In this document: piece by piece, positions 1 to 7,069 of the stretch
Layout: every line of letters starts with the position of its first letter
Position numbering within the stretch: position 1 is the first letter of the stretch
From: Thermodesulfovibrionales bacterium
GTDB lineage: Bacteria; Nitrospirota; Thermodesulfovibrionia; Thermodesulfovibrionales; SM23-35
Assembly: GCA_020062205.1 (NCBI GenBank)
Contig: JAGUWT010000145.1
Span: 1-10,501 of the forward strand
Direction: 5' to 3'
DNA length: 10,501 nt
Notes under the pieces: generated by a model
What the model was told of the DNA's origin: nothing
Databases searched by the model: none
The model's input: the letters and a program-made list of their open reading frames with translations, nothing else
Made by a program: the position numbers and the translations under genes

Positions 1-24
1 ATTTTTTCAGCGATCTGTTGCGAT

Positions 25-2046
25 TCAGGCTGCTGTTGCTCCCACTGCCTCTTTAAGCCATAAGAGCCTTGAACCATGAATAACAGATCTATTGATAGAC
101 TCGATGAACTCATTGGGAGATATATCAAGTCCTTCTTTCCTCACAAATGGTTTGAATGCCAGTTTCGTCTTTACCTGTGATGCCTTTTTAACCTCTTCTT
201 CCGTTGATTTTTTTATCGTAGCTCCCATAATCTTTGAAATGGCAATAAAGATATCCCCATGGCTTTTTGATTCTCCCAGAGGCTCTATCGCTCTATGAAG
301 ATGCTTCAGTCGTCCCAGATAATCTACTATCGTGCCGGCATACTCGAAGAAGGTTGCCGAAGGCAGCACAATATCTGCCTGTTGAGCAAGCTCTGTAAGG
401 TGTGAGTTCTGCACGATGAGGAAATCTGTATTTGGCCTTTTGTTAAGAGGCACTTCACCGACAGCATACAGGACTTTCAATCCATCATTGAGCATTTCCT
501 TATAGGTCTTACCGTCTGTTGTCAAACCCATCAGTGCGATACCCCTCGCATTACTCTCAAATCCAACAGCTATCACCTTTCCTTTGATGAGTGCAATATT
601 GGCTGACGCTTCAAACAGTGAAGGAGAAGAAAATATGAGCGGTTCACTGGCTTCAATAATAAGTTTTGCTGCCTTTTCGATTTCTTCTGTAATTGCTACA
701 TCTTTGAGAGAAGATTCTAATTTCCTGTCTGCTTTCAGTCCCTTCCCTATTAAAGCCTTTGCAATCCCCTTGAGGTTTGATATCTCGTTTCCTTTCAGAT
801 TGATTATTGCCACCTCTTCTATCTTTATATCAGAGGAATTGATGACAATAAGTTTTGCTCCTCGATTGACCCTTTTTCTTATAGAGGCATCAAGTGCAGG
901 TAAAATCCTCTCCCACTGGGATGGATTTAGACCTACAAGTACAATAAGGTCTGATGTACTGATAAGCGTTGTTTGAGAGTTCTTTAAAGAATCACCGTCT
1001 GCATAGAGACTCATAGTTGTATCAAAGTTCTTCGTTTTAACAACATTTTTAGCAAGCTTTTTCAGGGCTAACGCATCCTCGTTCATAATCCCTGCAACGC
1101 TTATAAATCCTGCGCCCCCGCCTGCTTTCTTCAGCTTATCGGCAACTATGCTGAGGGCATCTTTCCACGTAGTCTCTTTGAGCTTACCATCTGTTCTTTT
1201 CAGGGGAGTTTTCAGCCGCGTTTCTGACTCAATATAGTCATACCCGAATCTCCCATACGCGCAGATATATTTCTTTGCTGAGCCTATCTCTTCTCCTGTA
1301 TTAATCTTCTGTATCCTGCCATCTTTAGAGCTTACAATGATGCCACAGCCATTGCCGCAGAGAAGACATGCAGATTTTACTTTTTCATACTCCCATTCTC
1401 TCCCTTTACGCCATCTGTCTGCTTCAGGAAGGGCATTCACAGGACATGCATCAATACAGCTTCCACAGAAGGTACATCCTGATTCCAGAAGAGGCTTGTT
1501 GTATGCAGTCCCAACCATTGATTCAATACCCCTTCCCATAAATTCAAGGACTTTTGTACCCTGTTCCTCGCAGAGCCTCACACACCTGCCGCACAGGATG
1601 CAGTATTCAGGATCTCTCCGTATAAAGGGATTTGTTTCATCTACCGGGTAGCCCATCTTTTTTCTTGTAAAGGATGTTTCCTTAAGCTCAAACTCATAAG
1701 CATATTGCTGGAGGTTGCACATCCCTGCCTTTGTACATGTCATGCAATCGAGCGGGTGTATGGAAAGGATAAGGTCTATAACAAACTTTCTGATTTCTTG
1801 CACCTTATCGGTCTTCGTGTGGACAACCATTCCCTCCCTAACCTTAGTATTGCATCCTATAACAGGTGCTTTCATACCTTCTATTTCTACAAGACATAGC
1901 CTGCAGGCACCAACACCCTTCAAACCTTTGTGGTAACAGAGGTGTGGTATATGAATGCCGACAAGCTCTGCCGCATCAATAAGATTCATGCCCGCTGGCG
2001 ACTTAACCTCTTTCCCATCTATTTGAAGTTTTACCAATTTCTCCAT
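25..2046 (-). CDS. NuoG-like Fe-S / molybdopterin-fold oxidoreductase subunit (673 aa)
   Basis: Electron-transfer subunit of an NAD(P)H-linked complex, related to NuoG and to the N-terminal half of NAD(P)-dependent formate dehydrogenases. Visible in order: a ferredoxin-type 2Fe-2S domain (C37, C48, C51, C65); a His-Cys Fe4S4 site (H97, C101, C104, C110); two CxxCxxCxxxC clusters (C149-C159 and C191-C201); a molybdopterin-oxidoreductase Fe4S4 motif (C227, C230, C234, C262); then a shortened molybdopterin-binding fold ending in an ADIVLPSATFFE segment typical of the family. The Cys/Sec-His active-site motif of formate dehydrogenases is not found, and the usual Lys two residues after the last Fe4S4 Cys is Tyr (CAYGRF), so catalysis at a molybdenum centre is unlikely. 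It is shorter than the roughly 800-900 residues common for NuoG or FdhA. The ATG has AGGAGG five bases upstream. It lies 27 nt after the flavoprotein gene. Soluble, with no signal peptide. The domain call is firm; the partner complex is not. Confidence 0.88.
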   Translation of the reverse strand: MEKLVKLQIDGKEVKSPAGMNLIDAAELVGIHIPHLCYHKGLKGVGACRLCLVEIEGMKAPVIGCNTKVREGMVVHTKTDKVQEIRKFVIDLILSIHPLDCMTCTKAGMCNLQQYAYEFELKETSFTRKKMGYPVDETNPFIRRDPEYCILCGRCVRLCEEQGTKVLEFMGRGIESMVGTAYNKPLLESGCTFCGSCIDACPVNALPEADRWRKGREWEYEKVKSACLLCGNGCGIIVSSKDGRIQKINTGEEIGSAKKYICAYGRFGYDYIESETRLKTPLKRTDGKLKETTWKDALSIVADKLKKAGGGAGFISVAGIMNEDALALKKLAKNVVKTKNFDTTMSLYADGDSLKNSQTTLISTSDLIVLVGLNPSQWERILPALDASIRKRVNRGAKLIVINSSDIKIEEVAIINLKGNEISNLKGIAKALIGKGLKADRKLESSLKDVAITEEIEKAAKLIIEASEPLIFSSPSLFEASANIALIKGKVIAVGFESNARGIALMGLTTDGKTYKEMLNDGLKVLYAVGEVPLNKRPNTDFLIVQNSHLTELAQQADIVLPSATFFEYAGTIVDYLGRLKHLHRAIEPLGESKSHGDIFIAISKIMGATIKKSTEEEVKKASQVKTKLAFKPFVRKEGLDISPNEFIESINRSVIHGSRLLWLKEAVGATAA

Positions 2047-2051
2047 CAGAA

Positions 2052-2057
2052 CCTCCT
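2052..2057 (-). promoter_or_regulatory. Shine-Dalgarno site of the NuoG-like gene
   Basis: The plus strand reads CCTCCT, giving a perfect AGGAGG on the minus strand five bases before the ATG at 2046-2044. It fixes the start and allows independent re-initiation after the flavoprotein gene, which stops at 2074. Confidence 0.75.
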
Positions 2058-2073
2058 CTATTGCATAAAGTTA

Positions 2074-4764
2074 TTATCCAGTGATTAATTCGTCTACCTT
2101 TGTTGTTGTGACCTCAATAGCCCCTGTTGGGCAGACCTTAACACACACTCCACACCGTGTACATTTCATTTGCTGTATTTCGAAAGGCGGTTGTCCAGCA
2201 AGATAAGGCTCTCGCTTTTCTCCCCGTATTGCATCATACCTACATGCCTTTAAACATTTTTCACATAGAATACACAGGTCAGGGTTTATGATATATTCAA
2301 CAAGACTGATGCATTCCTTCTTTGGACAAACACCAGCGAGGTGCTGATTCATCTCCTCCTCTGAATAAGTAATTGTTTCAACGAGGAACCTCCCTGTATC
2401 CTTACCCTTCTTACAGAATGAGCCTTCTATCATATTAAAACCGATTCTTTTAAGTGCTTGAATATCTGATTCGCTGACATTCTCAAGATGCTGGCTCAGT
2501 CTGATTAACCTGGCCCTTGCTTCCTCTGTCCCCAGCGAACAGGGATAGCATTTACCACACATCGGTCCTGCAATGAATTCCTCAATAAAAGAAAGGGACA
2601 TTTGAACAGGACAGGCCTTCTCTTCAGCCCTTTTCCTGATGTCCTCAACCCTTATTTCCTCGATTTTTTCCTCTTTGCCCTCGGTTACAGTTACAGGCTG
2701 AATATTTTCACTTATTAAAACCTTGCCCACCTTCTCATACCGTATAGCTCCTATAGGACATACGTTGTAACAATCACCGCACTTCTTACACAGATTATGA
2801 TCTATCATGTATCCTGTTGAAGTCTGCTTAAATGCATTTACCCGGCATACATCTTTACAGAGGCCGCAAAGGTAGCATGTATCTTTATCTATGACAAGCA
2901 CAGGCTGTTCTTTGATTTCCACTGCACCTAAAGGACATGCCACATAGCATGCCTTACATCTCTGGCAGAGTACCTGGTCTATATAAAATCCACCTTCTTT
3001 AGACTCTTTTACTGCATCAAATAGACATGCCTCTGTGCAACGCTTACACTGGTAACATATATCCATGTTTATTGAGAATAACCCAAGTCCGGTGCAGACC
3101 ATTGCCCTGCAATATTTATCCTTCACATGCTCTTCGTATTCATCACGGAAATATTTAATCGTGGTAAGAACAGGATTTGGTGCACTTTTGCCAAGACCGC
3201 AGAGAGAGCCTTCCTTTACAAATCTCCCAAGCCTCTCAAGTTTCTCTATATCGCCTTCTTCAGCAAGGCCTGATGTTATTCTCTCGAGTATCTGGAGCAT
3301 CTGATAGGTACCGATTCTGCAGGGATAACATTTGCCACAGGATTCTGCCTGACAGAAAGAAAGGAAATATTTTGCAATATCCACGATACAGTTATCTTCA
3401 TCCATCACTACCATTCCGCCCGAACCCATTATAGAACCAACGTTCACAAGGGAATCAAAATCTACGGGCAGATCAAGGTAATGCTCAGGGATACAGCCAC
3501 CGGAAGGCCCTCCTGTCTGGACTGCCTTGAATTTTTTATCATTTAAAATCCCGCCACCAATATCGAATATAATCTCCCTCAGGGTTATCCCCATAGGGAC
3601 CTCAATAAGGCCTGTGTCAACAACCTTTCCCGTAAGTGCAAAGATCTTAGTCCCTGGTGATAATGGTGTCCCGATACTGCGAAACCAGTCTGCTCCTTTC
3701 TCTATAATCAATGTAACACAAGCATAGGTTTCCACGTTGTTCAGGTTAGAAGGATATCCCCAGACTCCTCCTCCTGTATCAGAGAGCCTTGGAGGTCTTA
3801 CGCTCGGGAACCCCCTTTTCCCCTCTATAGATGCAACCAACGCAGTAGATTCCCCGCAGACAAATGCACCTGCACCTTCCTTGATCTGGATTGTAAAATC
3901 AAATCCTTTACCGAGAATATTCTTACCCAAGAGTCCGAGCTCTTCTGCCTGTTTAATAGCAATACCGAGATTCTTGACAGCCAATGGGTATTCATGACGA
4001 ACATAGATAATTCCGTACCGTGCGTCAATTGCATAGGCGCAAAGCATCATTCCTTCAAGCAGGCTATGAGGATCGCCTTCCATGAGTGACCTGTCCATAA
4101 ATGCACCAGGGTCGCCCTCATCTCCATTTGCGATAACAAACTTTATATTGCCAGGAACTCTTTTTGCATGTCTCCACTTTTTACCTGCAGGGAATCCCGC
4201 TCCGCCTCTCCCCCTGAGGTTTGCTTTATCTACTTCATCCAATACCCGTTCAGGGGTCATTGTTGAAAGTGCTTTTTCTAAAGCCCTGTAACCGCCAACT
4301 GTAATATAATGAAGAATATTGGTAGGATCTATTGCCCCATTATTCCTAAGGGTAACCCTGACTTGCTTATGATAAAAAGGCACTTCATCGATGGAGTAGG
4401 CATATTTTTCTCCAATGGAACGGTGATACAGAAGGCGCCGTAAAGGCTTTTCTTCGATAGTACGGGCTATTATATCTTTTGCATGTTCTGGTTGAGCCTT
4501 GTGATAAAAAAATCCCTGAGGATCGACTATCATAACAGGCCCCTTCTGGCAGAGGCCCTGACATCCTGTCGTGATTATTTCAACATCTGTTTCACTTCTT
4601 TGAGACTCTTTTTTGAGTTCATTAACTAATTTTAAAGAACGGTTTGCTCTACAGCCTGTTCCACAGCAAACTCTTATTCTCTTCTTGCCAGGAGCTAAGA
4701 TTCCTTCTCTGTAGAGATGCTCACGAAAGGCAATAAGGTCGTTAATACTTTTGAGTTTTTTCAT
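2074..4764 (-). CDS. NuoE/NuoF-HydB-type NAD(P)H-binding flavoprotein with extended multi-[4Fe-4S] C-terminus (896 aa)
   Basis: Diaphorase subunit expected to bind FMN and NAD(P)H and pass electrons through Fe-S clusters. Residues about 28-100 form a thioredoxin-like 2Fe-2S domain (C33 or C34, C38, C68, C72). Residues about 135-465 are the NuoF core, with GRGGAGFPAGKKW at 185-197, NGDEGDPGAF at 213-222 and GAGAFVCGEST at 297-307. The NuoF 4Fe-4S site is C476, C479, C482, C522. An H546/C552/C557 group matches the zinc-like site of HydB proteins. Four ferredoxin motifs follow (C570-580, C600-610, C630-640, C659-669). A charged linker (about 680-720) leads to a second copy of the NuoF-type site (C736, C739, C742, C784), a second H808/C813/C818 group and two more ferredoxin motifs (C831-841, C868-878). 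HydB/HndC relatives are near 600 residues, so about 280 extra residues are present. First gene of the minus-strand operon; no clear Shine-Dalgarno. Diaphorase role confident; electron bifurcation is only a possibility. Confidence 0.9.
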   Translation of the reverse strand: MKKLKSINDLIAFREHLYREGILAPGKKRIRVCCGTGCRANRSLKLVNELKKESQRSETDVEIITTGCQGLCQKGPVMIVDPQGFFYHKAQPEHAKDIIARTIEEKPLRRLLYHRSIGEKYAYSIDEVPFYHKQVRVTLRNNGAIDPTNILHYITVGGYRALEKALSTMTPERVLDEVDKANLRGRGGAGFPAGKKWRHAKRVPGNIKFVIANGDEGDPGAFMDRSLMEGDPHSLLEGMMLCAYAIDARYGIIYVRHEYPLAVKNLGIAIKQAEELGLLGKNILGKGFDFTIQIKEGAGAFVCGESTALVASIEGKRGFPSVRPPRLSDTGGGVWGYPSNLNNVETYACVTLIIEKGADWFRSIGTPLSPGTKIFALTGKVVDTGLIEVPMGITLREIIFDIGGGILNDKKFKAVQTGGPSGGCIPEHYLDLPVDFDSLVNVGSIMGSGGMVVMDEDNCIVDIAKYFLSFCQAESCGKCYPCRIGTYQMLQILERITSGLAEEGDIEKLERLGRFVKEGSLCGLGKSAPNPVLTTIKYFRDEYEEHVKDKYCRAMVCTGLGLFSINMDICYQCKRCTEACLFDAVKESKEGGFYIDQVLCQRCKACYVACPLGAVEIKEQPVLVIDKDTCYLCGLCKDVCRVNAFKQTSTGYMIDHNLCKKCGDCYNVCPIGAIRYEKVGKVLISENIQPVTVTEGKEEKIEEIRVEDIRKRAEEKACPVQMSLSFIEEFIAGPMCGKCYPCSLGTEEARARLIRLSQHLENVSESDIQALKRIGFNMIEGSFCKKGKDTGRFLVETITYSEEEMNQHLAGVCPKKECISLVEYIINPDLCILCEKCLKACRYDAIRGEKREPYLAGQPPFEIQQMKCTRCGVCVKVCPTGAIEVTTTKVDELITG

Positions 4765-4787
4765 ATTTACTATCGCTTTGTAGGATA

Positions 4788-4816
4788 ATTTTAGTTAATT
4801 ATAAGTTTTTTTTCAA
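4788..4816 (-). promoter_or_regulatory. Putative sigma70-type promoter of the redox operon
   Basis: On the minus strand TTGAAA (4816-4811) and TAAAAT (4793-4788) are separated by exactly 17 bases. Transcription would start near 4781, leaving a leader of about 17 nt before the ATG at 4764. A perfect TATAAT also occurs at 4803-4798, but the sequence 17 bases before it is a poor -35. The region is AT-rich, so chance matches are possible. Confidence 0.45.
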
Positions 4817-4834
4817 GCTAAATGCTTACCATAT

Positions 4835-4863
4835 TTGACTAAATCGTCTGACTTCTTTATATT
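4835..4863 (+). promoter_or_regulatory. Putative sigma70-type promoter of the yicC-remA-gmk cluster
   Basis: TTGACT (4835-4840) and TATATT (4858-4863) are separated by 17 bases, each matching the consensus in five of six positions. The expected start site is near 4869-4871, only about 5-7 nt before the yicC ATG at 4876. This fits the lack of a Shine-Dalgarno in front of yicC and suggests a near-leaderless transcript. Confidence 0.6.
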
Positions 4864-4875
4864 CTATGTACATTG

Positions 4876-5724
4876 ATGATACAGAGCATGACAGGTTTTG
4901 GCAGTGCATCGAATAATGAATTTACGGTTGAAATCCGTTCTTTAAATCACAGGTATATGGACATTTCAATAAAGTTGCCCCCTTACATGAACCAATATGA
5001 AATACCTTTAAGAAATATCCTGAAAGGAAGGTTTCAAAGAGGGAGGTTTGATGTATCTATCACGACAAACAATAATAAGGCAACACAGTTAATCATCAAT
5101 AAAGAATTATCAAGAAACATCTGTGCCGCATTACAGGATTTGCAGAGAGAACTCTCTCTCCCTGGTACAATAGACATTGAAACACTCACTGGATTCAGAG
5201 AAATCATTGTGGAAGGGAAGCCTCAATATGACATAGATACACTTTTTACTGCATTTCATGACGCTGTCTCTAATGTCGAATCAATGAGAATTCGGGAAGG
5301 CAACCTTCTCGCAGAGGAAATTTTAGGGAGAATAGAGTTATTGCGTGAGTTGAATAATAAAATAAAATTATTAGCGCCAGATGAACTTATAAAATGGAGA
5401 AAAAAATTTATTGAAAGATTGAGGTTGATAGTCGAGGATGGGATGATAGATAATAATCGAATAGTTCAAGAGGCTGCCCTCATGGCAGAAAAACTCGATA
5501 TATCAGAAGAAATAAGTAGGATAGAAAGCCATGTAAAACAGTTTATAGAGATTCTCAATAATAGTAATATCATCGGAAAAAAACTCGACTTTCTTCTCCA
5601 GGAGATTAACAGAGAGGTAAATACGATAGCGAATAAATCAAGTGATTATGCGATATCCAGTTTGACAGTTGAAATGAAGACAGAGATTGAAAAGATGAGA
5701 GAACAGGCACAGAATATACAATGA
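4876..5724 (+). CDS. yicC: YicC/YloC family endoribonuclease
   Basis: YicC proteins are stress-linked endoribonucleases; the E. coli member takes part in decay of a small RNA. The protein (282 residues, near the usual ~290) starts with the family signature MIQSMTGFG, followed by an EIRSLNHRYMDI segment. It ends with the conserved DUF1732 block, including KLDFLLQEINREVNTI and a closing MREQAQNIQ. Start: a TTG at 4873 directly precedes the ATG at 4876; the ATG was chosen because family members begin M-I-x-S-M-T-G-F-G. No Shine-Dalgarno is visible and the promoter -10 box ends only 12 bases upstream. It leads the cluster yicC-remA-gmk-rpoZ-coaBC, the same order as yloC-remA-gmk-rpoZ-coaBC in Bacillus. 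The stop codon TGA overlaps an ATG at 5721 that is in frame with remA. Confidence 0.93.
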   Translation: MIQSMTGFGSASNNEFTVEIRSLNHRYMDISIKLPPYMNQYEIPLRNILKGRFQRGRFDVSITTNNNKATQLIINKELSRNICAALQDLQRELSLPGTIDIETLTGFREIIVEGKPQYDIDTLFTAFHDAVSNVESMRIREGNLLAEEILGRIELLRELNNKIKLLAPDELIKWRKKFIERLRLIVEDGMIDNNRIVQEAALMAEKLDISEEISRIESHVKQFIEILNNSNIIGKKLDFLLQEINREVNTIANKSSDYAISSLTVEMKTEIEKMREQAQNIQ

Positions 5725-5750
5725 ATGGAGCACATAAGTATGTGCTCCAT
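5725..5750 (+). repeat. Perfect 12-bp inverted repeat between yicC and remA
   Basis: The arms ATGGAGCACATA (5725-5736) and TATGTGCTCCAT (5739-5750) are exact reverse complements with AG between them. As RNA the tip would open to a small loop, leaving about 10-11 pairs. It begins one base after the yicC stop and ends one base before the remA Shine-Dalgarno. No U-tract follows, so it is not an intrinsic terminator; mRNA processing, stability or translational control is more likely. Confidence 0.75.
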
Positions 5751-5751
5751 G

Positions 5752-5757
5752 AAGGAG
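5752..5757 (+). promoter_or_regulatory. Shine-Dalgarno site of remA
   Basis: AAGGAG lies five bases before the ATG at 5763 and decides for this start over the in-frame ATG at 5721, which has no such site. GGAGC at 5754-5758 can also pair with GCTCC at 5744-5748 across a five-base loop, which would hide the site. Confidence 0.65.
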
Positions 5758-5762
5758 CGAGT

Positions 5763-6047
5763 ATGAAAAAAAGTGATTTAACCCCTGTATTAGTCAATAT
5801 AGGGTTTGGAAATGTGGTTTCTGTATCCAAGGTTGTAGCCATTGTAACACCTGGTTCTGCACCCATGAAGAGGCTTCGTGAGGAGGCCAAGAAAAGAGGT
5901 AAGTTAGTCGACGCTACTGAAGGGAGACGCACCCGTTCAATAATAATAACAGCTAGTGATCACGTGATATTGTCTGCACTTCAGGCAGAAACAATTACAC
6001 AGAGATTTCTTGAAGGCAAAGAACCAATTGCAGGAGAAAAAGAATAA
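5763..6047 (+). CDS. remA: RemA/YlzA family DNA-binding regulator (DUF370)
   Basis: Small protein of 94 residues. RemA of Bacillus subtilis forms ring-shaped oligomers, binds DNA and activates matrix and osmoprotection genes; the target genes here are unknown. Family signatures visible are LVNIGFGN at residues 10-17, VTPGSAPMKRL at 28-38, DATEGRRTR at 50-58 with the basic pair expected to contact DNA, and ASDHVILSAL close to the end. The start at 5763 has AAGGAG five bases upstream and matches the usual N-terminus. The alternative ATG at 5721 would add 14 residues encoded by the inverted repeat and seems unlikely. The gene lies 38 nt after yicC, and its 3' end overlaps gmk by about 20 bases, consistent with one mRNA. 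Family call is strong; a biofilm role is inference by homology. Confidence 0.9.
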   Translation: MKKSDLTPVLVNIGFGNVVSVSKVVAIVTPGSAPMKRLREEAKKRGKLVDATEGRRTRSIIITASDHVILSALQAETITQRFLEGKEPIAGEKE

Positions 6048-6648
6048 AGGTCGTTTATTTATCATCTCTGGGCCTTCGGGTGCTGGAAAAACTTCGCTCT
6101 GTAAGAAATTACCCCAATCACTCCATAATCTGAAGTGTTCTGTATCGTACACGACAAGGAATCCAAGACCACAAGAAGACAATGACATTGATTACACTTT
6201 TATCAGCAGAAAGGAATTCCAGTCGAGAATCCAACAGGGTGAATTTGTAGAATGGGCTACGGTACATGGAGAGCTGTACGGCACATCGAAGATCAAGCTT
6301 GAAGAAATGATTCATTCAGGTATTGATGTTCTCCTGGACATTGATACACAGGGGGCAAAACAGCTCAAGGAAAAGTATAGAAGAGGGGTATATATTTTTG
6401 TACTGCCACCTTCCATGGAAATACTGAAAAAAAGACTAAAAAAGAGAAAGTCAGATTCTCAGTCAGATATAGAAAAAAGGCTCAAGAGAGCGATTGATGA
6501 AATAAGAAGCTATCGTGAGTATGATTATGTTATAGTAAATAGTAAGCTTGATGTTGCACTCAGGGAGCTTGAGGCAATTATAATCGCGCATAGGGTCAGC
6601 ACAAAAATGATTGACACCCAGTGGATTGAAGAGCAATTTTTACGTTAG
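6028..6648 (+). CDS. gmk: Guanylate kinase
   Basis: Cytoplasmic enzyme converting GMP and ATP to GDP and ADP, needed for GTP and dGTP supply. From the TTG at 6028 the protein has 206 residues, the normal family length. The P-loop GPSGAGKT lies at about residues 15-22, the GMP-binding segment SYTTRNPRP about 40-48, GEFVEWATVHGELYGTS about 74-90, and the LLDIDTQGAKQL block near residue 100. A lid-like stretch LKKRLKKRKSDS and the RAIDEI segment follow. No ATG is available in frame; TTG at 6028 and TTG at 6010 are the candidates, and the shorter one gives the typical N-terminus. Either start lies inside remA (20 or 38 bases of overlap), so translation is probably coupled to remA. rpoZ follows after 22 nt. 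Confidence 0.95.
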   Translation: MQEKKNKGRLFIISGPSGAGKTSLCKKLPQSLHNLKCSVSYTTRNPRPQEDNDIDYTFISRKEFQSRIQQGEFVEWATVHGELYGTSKIKLEEMIHSGIDVLLDIDTQGAKQLKEKYRRGVYIFVLPPSMEILKKRLKKRKSDSQSDIEKRLKRAIDEIRSYREYDYVIVNSKLDVALRELEAIIIAHRVSTKMIDTQWIEEQFLR

Positions 6649-6653
6649 ATAGA

Positions 6654-6659
6654 AGGAGG
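6654..6659 (+). promoter_or_regulatory. Shine-Dalgarno site of rpoZ
   Basis: Perfect AGGAGG six bases after the gmk stop and 11 bases before the rpoZ ATG at 6671. A second GGAG at 6664-6667 is closer, at three bases. The strong site suits a subunit needed in step with RNA polymerase. Confidence 0.6.
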
Positions 6660-6670
6660 ACACGGAGCAC

Positions 6671-7069
6671 ATGGATATTATTTCGTTACCAATCGAATAT
6701 GACCGTAACAAGATTGACGGGAAACACCGGATTGTCGTAATAGCATCTCAGAGGGCAAAGGAGCTCTCTTTAGGCGCTAAGCCGAAGATCAAGACAAAGG
6801 CAAAAAAGGTCACCACCATCGCTATCGAAGAAACAATCGGTAATGCCATAGAATTCCTGACTGGCGAAGAAGCAAAAAAGGCAAGGGAAACAGCCGGGAA
6901 ATTTGACTTTCGAAAACTCCTTGAGGAGAGAAAGAGGGAGATTGCTGGCGAGGACCTCACAGAGCTTGAAAAAGATTTAAAGGTCTATCTCCATGAAAAA
7001 GAGTCACAGGAATCAAAGGCTGCAGAGGACTATTTTATCGAAAGAAGAGAGGAAGGTGCTAAGGAATAA
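6671..7069 (+). CDS. rpoZ: DNA-directed RNA polymerase omega subunit
   Basis: Omega helps assembly of RNA polymerase by holding the beta-prime C-terminus, and in some bacteria forms part of the ppGpp site. The protein has 132 residues. The omega core is visible as HRIVVIASQRAKELSLG (residues 19-35) and KKVTTIAIEETIGN (45-58), matching the family pattern of an Arg-rich helix followed by a Lys/Thr-rich AlxE strand-helix. Residues about 60-132 form a long, highly charged, Lys/Glu-rich tail predicted to be helical or disordered; E. coli omega has about 91 residues in all, so this version is extended. Position between gmk and coaBC is the classical one for rpoZ and supports the call. The 3' end overlaps coaBC by 14 bases. 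Confidence 0.88.
   Translation: MDIISLPIEYDRNKIDGKHRIVVIASQRAKELSLGAKPKIKTKAKKVTTIAIEETIGNAIEFLTGEEAKKARETAGKFDFRKLLEERKREIAGEDLTELEKDLKVYLHEKESQESKAAEDYFIERREEGAKE

Noticed and set aside
1..24. Beginning of another minus-strand gene at the left edge
   Set aside because: Only 24 bases are visible; no start codon or motif can be supported, so no feature was called.
584..976. Plus-strand open frame of 130 codons opposite the NuoG-like gene
   Set aside because: It lies wholly antisense to a gene with clear family motifs, resembles no known protein and has no promoter or Shine-Dalgarno support; the other antisense frames over both redox genes were rejected for the same reasons.
25..2046. Selenocysteine-containing formate dehydrogenase
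   Set aside because: No in-frame TGA or SECIS-like context was found, and the active-site Cys/Sec-His region is absent.
5725..5750. Inverted repeat after yicC as an intrinsic terminator
   Set aside because: No T-run follows the hairpin and a Shine-Dalgarno and gene start come directly after it.
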